A stretch of DNA of 5,336 nt from Prevotellaceae bacterium (GTDB lineage: Bacteria; Bacteroidota; Bacteroidia; Bacteroidales; UBA932): contig JAISDR010000201.1 in assembly GCA_031264645.1 (NCBI GenBank), positions 1 to 5,336 on the forward strand, read 5' to 3'. Numbering within the stretch: the stretch's first letter is position 1; the number at the start of each line of letters is the position of its first letter. Position numbers and translations under genes: made by a program. The notes beneath the pieces are model-generated. The model did not search any database, was not told the origin of the DNA, and saw only the letters and a list, made by a program, of their open reading frames with translations. Shown piece after piece: positions 1-5,336 of the stretch.

Positions 1-1688
1 TTTTTCGCCACAATTGTTCCCTTGTGGAATGCGATGGCGTTTTTCACGATTGACAGTCCCAGTCCCGAGCCTCCGGTATCTCTTGTCCGTCCTTCGTTGA
101 CGCGGTAGAAGCGTTCGAAGATACGGTTCAGATGCTGTTCGTCGGGGATGCCTGCTCCGTTGTCGGAATAGGAGAAATAGTAGAAATTCCGGTCTTCGTT
201 GAATTTGCTGATATTGATATCGATGTCTGTTCCGGCGTATCGGATGACATTGTCCGTAAGGTTTCGGAATATTGAGTACAGCAGATTGGCGTTTCCCTTT
301 ACGGCGACGTCTTCGGCGATATCCCAGTTCATCCGGATATTTTTTTCCTGCAGTTGAATCTCCAGGTCGTTTTTCAGGTTTTTGAGCAAATCCGCCACAG
401 TCACATTTTCCGACCTGAACGATTGCGGAGCTTCTTCCATTTTTGTAATCAGGCTCATGTCGCGTATCAGTTCCGAGAGAGTCAGAACCTGATTGTATGC
501 GCTTTTGATGAAATAGTCCCGTTTTTCGGGTTCGAGCCGGCGTTCCAGAATCGTTTCGAGGCATCCGCGGATTCCGGTAACCGGCGTCCGGAGTTCGTGA
601 GTGATGTTTCCCGTCATTTCCTGTTTCAGCCGCCGGGTCTTTTCCTGTTTGGTAACGTCGTTGATAATGATTTCGAAACTCTTATCGTCAAAGACATTTA
701 CACGGACAGCATAACTTTTCCCGTGCCTGTCAATCTGGGTCTCGAAATAATTGTCCGGCGCTTCGCTGTCCGACAGAAAGGACTTGACCCTGTCGAAGGA
801 AGCGTCGGTAAACACGGTTGCAGGATCGCTGTTCGCCAAATCGGTAATCACATTCAGATACTGCACGAACAGCCCGTTGTAAAACTCGACCGATTTGTCG
901 GCGGAGAAAAAGCACAGACCCTCTTCCGAACTGTGCACATGCTGCAGCAGCTTTTCACGCTCGAGCGCTATTTCCTTCCTGCTTTCGTCAAGCTGGCGGT
1001 AGTTTTCCATGATTTTCAAGCCTATCTCTCCCAGCTCGTCATCAGGGAACCGGGAATTGAAAATCGGGGACTGCGACCTGCTGTCTTCGCTGTTTCCCAT
1101 CAGCAGGGCAAAGTCGCGAAGCTGCTTGATGGACTTCCCGAACCAGCCGGCGACCAGATTGATGAGAACCAGCATCCCCGCAAAAAGAATGATGATGTAG
1201 TAGAAAAGCAGATTGTCGGGCTTCAGAAGCCCCTGCACCCTGACGTCGTACGGCAGAGCCACGCGGATGTAGTAGCTGTTGAAGCGCTTGGCATAGTACA
1301 GATATTTTTTGCTGTTGGACATCGAAGTGCGAATGTCGCTGCCCTTTCCCGCCCTGGCAGCCCTGACAATTTCGCTGCGGGCGGCGTGGTTTTCCATTGT
1401 CAGGGTTTCGCTTACGGTATTGTCGTACATCACGCGTCCCTGCCGGTCGATTACCGTCAGGCGGATGTTTTCGGGAAAAAGCGCCGGCAGACTGTCCGGA
1501 ACAGACTGTCCGGGATGATGCGAAATGGCGGCGTCGACGATGTCGGCGTATGCATCCAGCTTTTCTTCCAGGATTTCGGTTTTGTTTTTCCGCTCGCGCA
1601 ACTGCCCGACAACGAAAATTCCCGCCGCGAAAACGGCGAAAATCACAAAGAAATACAGGAACACCTTCTGTTTATAGTTTGCCTTCAT
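1..1688 (-). CDS. phoR: PhoR-like membrane sensor histidine kinase (3' end cut off by the window)
   Basis: This is a membrane sensor kinase that autophosphorylates on histidine and passes phosphate to the response regulator encoded just upstream. About 562 codons are visible from the ATG at 1688, and only the extreme C-terminus is missing. Seen in order: a transmembrane helix near residues 8-27, an extracytoplasmic region of about 130 residues, a second helix near 160-182, a HAMP-like linker and a PAS-like segment at roughly 240-345. Then come the HisKA H-box (NITHELRTP, phosphoacceptor His364), the N-box (FRNLTDN, Asn476/Asn480), the G1 box (DNGAGIP, Asp509) and the G2 box (GGSGLGLS, 539-546). 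All motifs share one frame, so the kinase looks intact. Its ATG overlaps the regulator's TGA by 4 bp (ATGA), which suggests translational coupling. The histidine kinase call is secure. The PhoR name rests on the pst-phoU context, and the large sensor region could respond to something else. Confidence 0.93.
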   Translation of the reverse strand, partial: MKANYKQKVFLYFFVIFAVFAAGIFVVGQLRERKNKTEILEEKLDAYADIVDAAISHHPGQSVPDSLPALFPENIRLTVIDRQGRVMYDNTVSETLTMENHAARSEIVRAARAGKGSDIRTSMSNSKKYLYYAKRFNSYYIRVALPYDVRVQGLLKPDNLLFYYIIILFAGMLVLINLVAGWFGKSIKQLRDFALLMGNSEDSRSQSPIFNSRFPDDELGEIGLKIMENYRQLDESRKEIALEREKLLQHVHSSEEGLCFFSADKSVEFYNGLFVQYLNVITDLANSDPATVFTDASFDRVKSFLSDSEAPDNYFETQIDRHGKSYAVRVNVFDDKSFEIIINDVTKQEKTRRLKQEMTGNITHELRTPVTGIRGCLETILERRLEPEKRDYFIKSAYNQVLTLSELIRDMSLITKMEEAPQSFRSENVTVADLLKNLKNDLEIQLQEKNIRMNWDIAEDVAVKGNANLLYSIFRNLTDNVIRYAGTDIDINISKFNEDRNFYYFSYSDNGAGIPDEQHLNRIFERFYRVNEGRTRDTGGSGLGLSIVKNAIAFHKGTIVAK

Positions 1689-2389
1689 TCCTTTAAGAGA
1701 TTAAATCTGTAGCCGAATCCGGCACGGTTGGAAATAAGATACGACCTGTCTCCGAGTTTCTTGCGTATCCGCGTGATATGCACGTCCACCGTCCGTTCCG
1801 TGATGTAGGGCGTATCCCTCCAGACGCGGTCGATGATTTCCTCGCGAGAGTAGATTCTGTCGGGGTTTTCGGACAGCAGCACAATCAGCTCGAACTCGGT
1901 TTTTGTCAGCTTGATTTTTTCTTCCCCTATCTTCATTTCCTTCAGTTCGAAGTCGATGACAATGTCGTCGAGGACGAGTTTCCCGCGTCCGGATTTGCCC
2001 GATGCGTTTCCCGTCCGCTTCAGTATTGCCTTCACTCTCGCAATCACTTCCTTCACGGAAAACGGTTTCGAGATGTAATCGTCTCCTCCGACCGAAAATC
2101 CCGTGAGCATGTCGTTCTCGGTATCCTTTGCCGTCAGGAAGATAATCGGGACGGGATTTTTCCTCAGCCTCAGCGTTTCGGCGAACCTGTATCCCGACAT
2201 GCCTCCCATCATCACGTCCAGGAGGACAAGCGAACAGTCGGACGAAAGCTTTTTCATCGCTTCCTCCGCCGAATGGGCGCAGTCGATGTCGTATCCCTCG
2301 TTGATTAAATTAAATTCGAGGACTTCGCAGATTACGGCTTCGTCGTCCACGATAAGAATTTTCGGCGCTTTTGCATTACTTGTATTCAT
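1685..2389 (-). CDS. phoB: OmpR/PhoB-family response regulator
   Basis: This is a 234-residue DNA-binding response regulator, about the size of E. coli PhoB (229). The N-terminal receiver domain shows the acidic pair Asp15/Asp16, phosphoacceptor Asp58 (LLDVMMGG), the switch Thr86 (FLTAKD), Tyr105 and Lys108 (SKPF). After a short linker, the C-terminal winged-helix domain (about 135-232) carries the OmpR-family signature LTKTEFELIVLL, a recognition-helix segment (ERTVDVHITRIRKKLG) and the wing ending RAGFGYRF. The start at 2389 is required because the receiver core begins at residue 10 and there is no later Met before it. It lies 28 bp after phoU and overlaps the kinase gene by 4 bp. A TATATTTG motif sits only 4 bp before the ATG. 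Family membership is clear. Calling it PhoB, the activator of phosphate-starvation genes, is inferred from its neighbours. Confidence 0.95.
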   Translation of the reverse strand: MNTSNAKAPKILIVDDEAVICEVLEFNLINEGYDIDCAHSAEEAMKKLSSDCSLVLLDVMMGGMSGYRFAETLRLRKNPVPIIFLTAKDTENDMLTGFSVGGDDYISKPFSVKEVIARVKAILKRTGNASGKSGRGKLVLDDIVIDFELKEMKIGEEKIKLTKTEFELIVLLSENPDRIYSREEIIDRVWRDTPYITERTVDVHITRIRKKLGDRSYLISNRAGFGYRFNLLKE

Positions 2390-2393
2390 CTTG

Positions 2394-2401
2394 CAAATAT
2401 A
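2394..2401 (-). promoter_or_regulatory. Bacteroidota -7-like promoter element before the response regulator
   Basis: The minus strand reads TATATTTG, a full match to the Bacteroidota housekeeping -7 motif TAnnTTTG, in the AT-rich 28-bp gap between phoU and the regulator. No convincing TTTG -33 element is visible 19-21 bp upstream. The ATG lies only 4 bp beyond the motif, so a transcript from here would be leaderless or nearly so. A chance match in AT-rich DNA is possible. Confidence 0.4.
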
Positions 2402-2417
2402 ATGGTTTTATATTATT

Positions 2418-3080
2418 CTAATGTCCTCCGTGTTTCAGGACTTTTGCGTCCACATAGAAAACGATTTCCTCCACGATGTTGTTGCAGTGGTCGCCAATCC
2501 GCTCGAGCTTGCGCAAAAGCAGGATGGCATTCAGCCCGCAGCGGATGCGAGCCGGATTTTTTTGCAGATACGCGACCAGAATGTCAAAGGAATTACGGTA
2601 AATCGTGTCGATTTCGTCGTCCCGCGCCATGATTTTTCCCGACAGCCGGGTGTTCTCCGATTCGAGGGCGACAAAACTGTCGGACAGCATGTTTATCAGC
2701 GTGTCAAACATTTTTTCTATCTGCAGTTCTTCCATAATCTGCGGTTCCAGCCTGTCGCCGCCTTCGTTGATGATGTGGCGCGCAATGCTTTCGGCAAAAT
2801 CGCCGATGCGCTCCAGCGTAATGCTGATTCTGATTAGCGATAAAACCAGCCGCAAATCGACGGCTACCGGACTGTACAGGGCGATGTAGTTTTCGCAGTC
2901 GCTGTCGATTTTCAACTCGAAAGCATCCACCCGCTTTTCGCGACTTGCGATTTCGCGGGCAAGTTCGATTTCCCCGTTCAGAAAAGCCTGCTTGGCTTTC
3001 TCGAGCTGCGAAAGGACGAGCTTCCACATCTGACTCACCTCTTCCTTAAGCGCCTGTAATTCTTTTTCTGCATGTTTCAT
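2418..3080 (-). CDS. phoU: Phosphate signalling/transport regulator PhoU
   Basis: PhoU is a cytoplasmic, all-helical protein that links the Pst transporter to the sensor kinase. It keeps phosphate-starvation signalling off when phosphate is plentiful and restrains uptake. This copy has 220 residues, a normal length, and shows the duplicated three-helix-bundle architecture. Each half carries the metal-binding E/DxxxD motifs: E48-D52 and E90-D94 (LERIGDFAES) in the first half, D154-D158 and E193-D197 (LERIGDHCNN) in the second. The C-terminus ends with a His-containing tail (LKHGGH). The N-terminus (MKHAEKELQALKEEV) fits the family, which supports the ATG at 3080. It sits downstream of pstB as is usual, but a ~540-bp repeat-bearing spacer separates them instead of a short gap. 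The regulator and kinase genes follow immediately. Confidence 0.96.
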   Translation of the reverse strand: MKHAEKELQALKEEVSQMWKLVLSQLEKAKQAFLNGEIELAREIASREKRVDAFELKIDSDCENYIALYSPVAVDLRLVLSLIRISITLERIGDFAESIARHIINEGGDRLEPQIMEELQIEKMFDTLINMLSDSFVALESENTRLSGKIMARDDEIDTIYRNSFDILVAYLQKNPARIRCGLNAILLLRKLERIGDHCNNIVEEIVFYVDAKVLKHGGH

Positions 3081-3086
3081 GTCTTG

Positions 3087-3100
3087 TAATTATGAATTAT
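3087..3100. repeat. Left copy of a 14-bp inverted repeat bounding the pstB-phoU spacer
   Basis: The plus strand reads TAATTATGAATTAT, the exact reverse complement of bases 3611-3624. It lies 6 bp upstream of the phoU start codon. It contains two offset AATTAT-like blocks and so is low in complexity, but the match is perfect and the two copies bracket the whole spacer. Confidence 0.7.
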
Positions 3101-3102
3101 TA

Positions 3103-3612
3103 TTAGTTTGCCGATATGTTCCATTTTAATACTAATTTACTTATATTAAGACCTTTTGACAAGGCTGGTGAATCGTTTGGCAATATTACCGAGCGACGCG
3201 GAAACGTTTCCGGGAGACGCGGAAACGTTTCCGGGAGACGCAGAAACGTTTCCGGAAGACGCAGAAACGTTTCCGGAAGACGCAGAAACGTTTCCGGAAG
3301 ACGGAGTAACATTTCCGGGAGACGCAGTAACCCTACTGAGCGACGGAGTAACCCTACTGAGTCACTCAGTAACCCTACTGAGCGACGCAGTAACCTTACT
3401 GAGCGACGGAGTAACCCTACTGAGGTTGTTTTGTTTGGAAAATTAGGTAGAAATGAGGTTTTGGGACGACCATAAGATGCTGTTTTGTCAAAAAAAAGAC
3501 ACTTCGAGCGAGGATTGAGGTTCTCTGAAAGATGAACTGTTTCGTTTCCAAAATCTGCGCCTATATGCTTAAAAGCCGTATTGACCAAACTTATTTGTTT
3601 ACATTGCTCCAT
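3103..3612 (-). CDS. Doubtful repeat-containing ORF between pstB and phoU (169 codons)
   Basis: I do not recognise this protein. The frame begins with an ATG 9 bp after the pstB stop, ends 22 bp before the phoU start and shares the operon's strand, so it nearly fills the gap. Residues 1-62 are unique sequence with no domain, signal peptide or membrane segment that I can identify. Residues about 63-140 are a run of heptads from the 21-bp DNA repeats (types SVGLLRR and LPETFLR), followed by a short unique tail. Against it being a gene: a 21-bp period keeps any stop-free frame open, two plus-strand frames are also open across the array, and the composition is odd (rich in Leu, Arg and Pro). In its favour: it stays open through about 190 unique bases outside the repeats. 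It may be a minor peptide, or simply an untranslated operon spacer. Confidence 0.25.
   Translation of the reverse strand: MEQCKQISLVNTAFKHIGADFGNETVHLSENLNPRSKCLFFDKTASYGRPKTSFLPNFPNKTTSVGLLRRSVRLLRRSVGLLSDSVGLLRRSVGLLRLPEMLLRLPETFLRLPETFLRLPETFLRLPETFPRLPETFPRRSVILPNDSPALSKGLNISKLVLKWNISAN
3178..3424. repeat. Tandem array of 21-bp palindrome-containing units
   Basis: Ten full units start at 3199, 3220, 3241, 3262, 3283, 3304, 3325, 3346, 3367 and 3388. A partial eleventh covers 3409-3424, and a degenerate unit precedes the array at 3178-3198. Units 1-5 are type A, with a CGGAAACGTTTCCG (units 1-2) or CAGAAACGTTTCCG (units 3-5) core. Units 7-11 are type B, with a (C/G)AGTAACCCTACTG core, one copy having CCTT in place of CCCT. 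Unit 6 is a hybrid, with a B left arm and an A right arm. Each core can fold as a 5-bp stem with a 4-nt loop (CGGAA/TTCCG or CAGTA/TACTG). There are no variable spacers, so this is not a CRISPR array. The pattern indicates growth by slippage or recombination. Confidence 0.92.
3355..3371. repeat. 8-bp-arm inverted repeat at the unit 8/9 junction
   Basis: TACTGAGT, a single C, then ACTCAGTA form a perfect inverted repeat. It arises because unit 8 ends in TCACT where its neighbours end in GCGACG. It is the longest near-continuous palindrome in the array and could form a cruciform or bind a dimeric protein. Confidence 0.75.
3425..3610. other. Unique AT-rich part of the pstB-phoU spacer
   Basis: This stretch between the repeat array and the pstB end holds no recognisable RNA gene or promoter. 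On the minus strand it contains a run of eight T near 3488-3495, but I see no GC-rich stem directly before it, so I do not call a terminator. Its only coding potential is the N-terminal part of the doubtful minus-strand frame. Confidence 0.5.
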
Positions 3613-3624
3613 AATTCATAATTA
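3611..3624. repeat. Right copy of the 14-bp inverted repeat, overlapping the pstB stop codon
   Basis: The plus strand reads ATAATTCATAATTA, the exact reverse complement of 3087-3100. The pstB stop (TAA on the minus strand, 3624-3622) is the outer end of this copy. I see no target-site duplication outside the two copies. Confidence 0.7.
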
Positions 3625-4368
3625 TCCAAATCGTCCCGTGATATAGTTTTGAGTCTGTTCCTTTTCGGGATTAAGAAACATCTTTTTCGTATCGTTAAAT
3701 TCGACCAGTTCGCCAAGCATGAAGAAGCCTGTCCTGTCGCTTACGCGGGCAGCCTGCTGCATGTTGTGCGTTACGATGACAATGGTATACTCCTTTTTCA
3801 GCGAATAAATCAGCTCCTCGATTTTGGAAGTTGAAACGGGGTCGAGCGCCGAAGCCGGCTCGTCCATAAGCAGGATGGACGGCGAAACAGCCAGGGCGCG
3901 TGCAATGCAGAGCCTCTGCTGCTGTCCGCCGGAGAGTTCGAAAGCCGACTTTTTCAGCTTGTCCCTGACTTCGTCCCAGAGGGCGGCGGCTTTCAGCGAT
4001 TCCTCCACCCGCCGGGCGATGAACGACCTGTTGCGGATATCGTTTACCCTCAATCCGTACGCCACATTTTCGAAGATTGATTTCGGAAAGGGATTGGGCT
4101 TCTGGAACACCATGCCCACCTTCTTCCGCAGTTCGTCAACCTGAACGGATTTGCGGTATATGTTTTCCCCGTCAATCAGACATTCGCCCGTAAGATGCGT
4201 GCCGGCAATCAGCTCGTTCATGCGGTTGAAAAGCCGCAGGAAAGTGGACTTGCCGCAGCCCGAAGGTCCGATAAACGCCGTAACCGTATTGGCTTCCATC
4301 TTCATGCTGATATTTTTCAATGCATGAAAGCTGCCGTAATAGAAATTGATGTCTTTCGTTTCTATCAT
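3622..4368 (-). CDS. pstB: Phosphate ABC transporter ATP-binding protein PstB
   Basis: PstB is the cytoplasmic ATPase that drives high-affinity phosphate import through the PstC-PstA channel. The 248 residues match the family's usual length. Visible motifs: Walker [10 protein letters not shown] (34-42, Lys40), Q-loop Gln89 in [13 protein letters not shown] signature ELSGGQQQR (144-152), Walker B ILLMDEP with Asp169 and catalytic Glu170, the D-loop SALDP, and switch His201 in VTHNMQQA. The segments [26 protein letters not shown] and the terminal YITGRFG are PstB hallmarks that separate it from other ABC ATPases. The ATG at 4368 lies 6 bp after the pstA stop, so the two are almost certainly co-transcribed. 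The C-terminus is complete, so the inverted repeat at its stop codon has not truncated the protein. Confidence 0.98.
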   Translation of the reverse strand: MIETKDINFYYGSFHALKNISMKMEANTVTAFIGPSGCGKSTFLRLFNRMNELIAGTHLTGECLIDGENIYRKSVQVDELRKKVGMVFQKPNPFPKSIFENVAYGLRVNDIRNRSFIARRVEESLKAAALWDEVRDKLKKSAFELSGGQQQRLCIARALAVSPSILLMDEPASALDPVSTSKIEELIYSLKKEYTIVIVTHNMQQAARVSDRTGFFMLGELVEFNDTKKMFLNPEKEQTQNYITGRFG

Positions 4369-4374
4369 ACCTGA

Positions 4375-5229
4375 TTAATTTGTTTTGACCTTTTTGCCGA
4401 AATACCGCCTCAGCGCCGAAGCAAGCAGATTCACCGCCAGGACAATGACAACAAGCGTCAATGCCGTGCCGTACGCTATCGGACGCGAGGCTTCGACGTC
4501 CGTTCCGCTCGTGGCAATCACGTACAGGTGATACGGCAGCGCCATGACCTGATCGAAGACGCTCGCCGGCAGTTTCGGCAGGAAATATGCGGCTGCGGTA
4601 AACAGTATCGGCGCCGTCTCGCCCGAGACTCTCCCGACTGCAAGTATCATCCCCGTAACGATGTTCGGAAACGCCGAGGGAAGGACAACGCGCATTATTG
4701 TCTGCAATTTGCTCGCGCCCAGCGCCAGACTGCCGGTGCGGTACGAGTCGGGAACGGATTTCAGCGCCTCCTCCGTGGTGCGTATAATCAGCGGCAGAAT
4801 CAGCAAGCCGAGCGTGAGCGAACCGGCAATGATTGAATCGCCGAATCCAAACATGTTTACAAACAGCGCCATGCCAAACAGTCCGAACACTATGGACGGG
4901 ATGCTCGCCAGATTGTTGGTCATGACGCGGATGAATTTCACCGTCCAGCCATTTCCGGCATATTCGCTGATGTATATCCCCGACATCAAGCCGACGGGAA
5001 AGGCAAAAAGAACGCTCCCCGCAATCAGGCAAAGCGTCCCGACAATGGCGGGAAAAATGCCGCCCGCGGTCATGCCTTCGCTCGGCGCAGCGCTCAGAAA
5101 CTCCCAGCTGATAACTCCGATACCGTTGTAAATGATGAAGCCAAGTATCCACGCCAGAACCCCAACCACACATAAACTCAAAATGCGGAAAATGATGAAT
5201 GCCGTCTTCTGTTTCGTCTTTTTATTCAT
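4375..5229 (-). CDS. pstA: Phosphate ABC transporter permease PstA
   Basis: PstA is one of the two inner-membrane permeases that form the phosphate channel, the other being PstC. It has 284 residues and about six hydrophobic segments, near 12-35, 62-87, 108-126, 132-150, 190-213 and 253-275. The cytoplasmic EAA loop that docks onto PstB is seen at about 153-185 (EEALKSVPDSYRTGSLALGASKLQ). Other PstA-type segments are NNLASIPSIVFGLFG, VGRVSGETAPILFTA and the late loop VMALPYHLYVIATSG. The N-terminus is basic (MNKKTKQK) and runs straight into the first membrane helix, consistent with the ATG at 5229. It pairs closely with pstB downstream. Upstream, at least the nearest ~100 bp do not look like the end of pstC, and they carry a possible Pho-box array, so pstA may have its own promoter. 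Confidence 0.97.
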   Translation of the reverse strand: MNKKTKQKTAFIIFRILSLCVVGVLAWILGFIIYNGIGVISWEFLSAAPSEGMTAGGIFPAIVGTLCLIAGSVLFAFPVGLMSGIYISEYAGNGWTVKFIRVMTNNLASIPSIVFGLFGMALFVNMFGFGDSIIAGSLTLGLLILPLIIRTTEEALKSVPDSYRTGSLALGASKLQTIMRVVLPSAFPNIVTGMILAVGRVSGETAPILFTAAAYFLPKLPASVFDQVMALPYHLYVIATSGTDVEASRPIAYGTALTLVVIVLAVNLLASALRRYFGKKVKTN

Positions 5230-5252
5230 AAAAACTGCTTAAATTTCCGGTG

Positions 5253-5260
5253 CAAAATAA
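5253..5260 (-). promoter_or_regulatory. Possible -7 element for pstA
   Basis: The minus strand reads TTATTTTG, one base off the Bacteroidota -7 consensus TAnnTTTG, 23 bp upstream of the pstA ATG. A TTTTG lies upstream, but only about 14 bp away, shorter than the 19-21 bp expected for a -33 element. The putative regulator site starts 8 bp upstream, so an activator could take the place of a -33 contact. Confidence 0.35.
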
Positions 5261-5268
5261 TGGCGGAA

Positions 5269-5308
5269 TTATTACAAAACGGGAAAAATAGTGTTACAAT
5301 ACTGTTAC
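5269..5308. promoter_or_regulatory. Putative Pho box: 7-bp repeats on an 11-bp period upstream of pstA
   Basis: On the plus strand, four 7-bp blocks are spaced exactly 11 bp apart: TTATTAC (5269-5275), CGGGAAA (5280-5286), GTGTTAC (5291-5297) and CTGTTAC (5302-5308). They are separated by AAAA, AATA and AATA. Three of the four blocks are alike. The 7+4 geometry is that of PhoB boxes, and the two strongest blocks agree with the E. coli Pho box at about 13 of 18 positions by eye. On the strand coding pstA they read GTAACAG, GTAACAC and GTAATAA, which resemble the TTAACA-type repeats of Bacillus PhoP. The likely ligand is the response regulator encoded in this window. This is inferred, because the Bacteroidota Pho-box consensus is not something I can confirm here. 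Confidence 0.5.
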
Positions 5309-5336
5309 GGGACTTGTGGCGGCTCGTTGCACGTAA

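Noticed and set aside
354..1712. A 452-codon plus-strand open frame
   Set aside because: It is antisense to the histidine kinase, whose motifs all lie in one minus-strand frame, and its translation shows no recognisable domain. Long antisense frames are common opposite genes with this codon use.
3199..3424. The tandem array as a CRISPR
   Set aside because: The 21-bp units abut directly with no variable spacers, units are too short for repeat-spacer architecture, and no cas gene is present.
3480..3510. A Rho-independent terminator after pstB (run of eight T on the minus strand)
   Set aside because: No stable GC-rich hairpin directly precedes the T run, so I cannot support a terminator here.
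3087..3624. Insertion sequence with transposase
   Set aside because: The inverted repeats bracket only about 510 bp with no transposase-like reading frame and no visible target-site duplication. At most it is a non-autonomous element.
4172..5173. A 333-codon minus-strand frame overlapping pstA and pstB
   Set aside because: It is an out-of-frame reading of two clear transporter genes. The translation is rich in Arg, His and Cys with no domain.
5226..5336. A PstC C-terminus from the open minus-strand frame ending in ATGA at pstA
   Set aside because: The 36 residues are basic and mixed, without the expected last membrane helix, and being open over this length in AT-rich DNA is not unusual. It also overlaps the 11-bp repeat array. 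It was kept only as an open question in the findings.

Overview
The window looks like a phosphate-uptake and phosphate-sensing locus from a member of the Bacteroidota, probably Bacteroidales-like. The protein flavour of PstA, PstB, PhoU and the two-component pair fits this. So do the lack of clear Shine-Dalgarno sites and the TAnnTTTG-type promoter motif ahead of the response regulator. The assignment is an inference from sequence character, not from a database match.

All convincing genes lie on the minus strand, so transcription runs from high to low coordinates. The order is pstA (permease, 5229-4375), pstB (ATPase, 4368-3622), an unusual ~540-bp spacer (about 3624-3087), phoU (3080-2418), a PhoB-like response regulator (2389-1685) and a PhoR-like sensor histidine kinase (1688 to beyond base 1, 3' end cut off). 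pstA and pstB are 6 bp apart. The regulator and kinase overlap by 4 bp (ATGA). Together they form a transport-plus-signalling module: PstA and PstB are half of the high-affinity phosphate ABC importer, PhoU connects the transporter's state to the kinase, and the kinase/regulator pair controls phosphate-starvation genes, probably including this locus. pstS and pstC are not visible in the window.

Two non-coding regions stand out. First, the ~107 bp upstream of pstA carry an 11-bp-periodic array of GTAACA-like repeats (5269-5308) with the geometry of a PhoB/PhoP binding site, sitting just upstream of a weak -7-like element. Second, the pstB-phoU spacer is bounded by a perfect 14-bp inverted repeat (3087-3100 and 3611-3624) and contains a tandem array of eleven 21-bp units (3199-3424). 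Each unit holds a short palindrome. The units fall into two sequence families, and most differences between them either preserve base pairing or lie in the loop. The spacer is also spanned by a 169-codon open frame of doubtful coding status.
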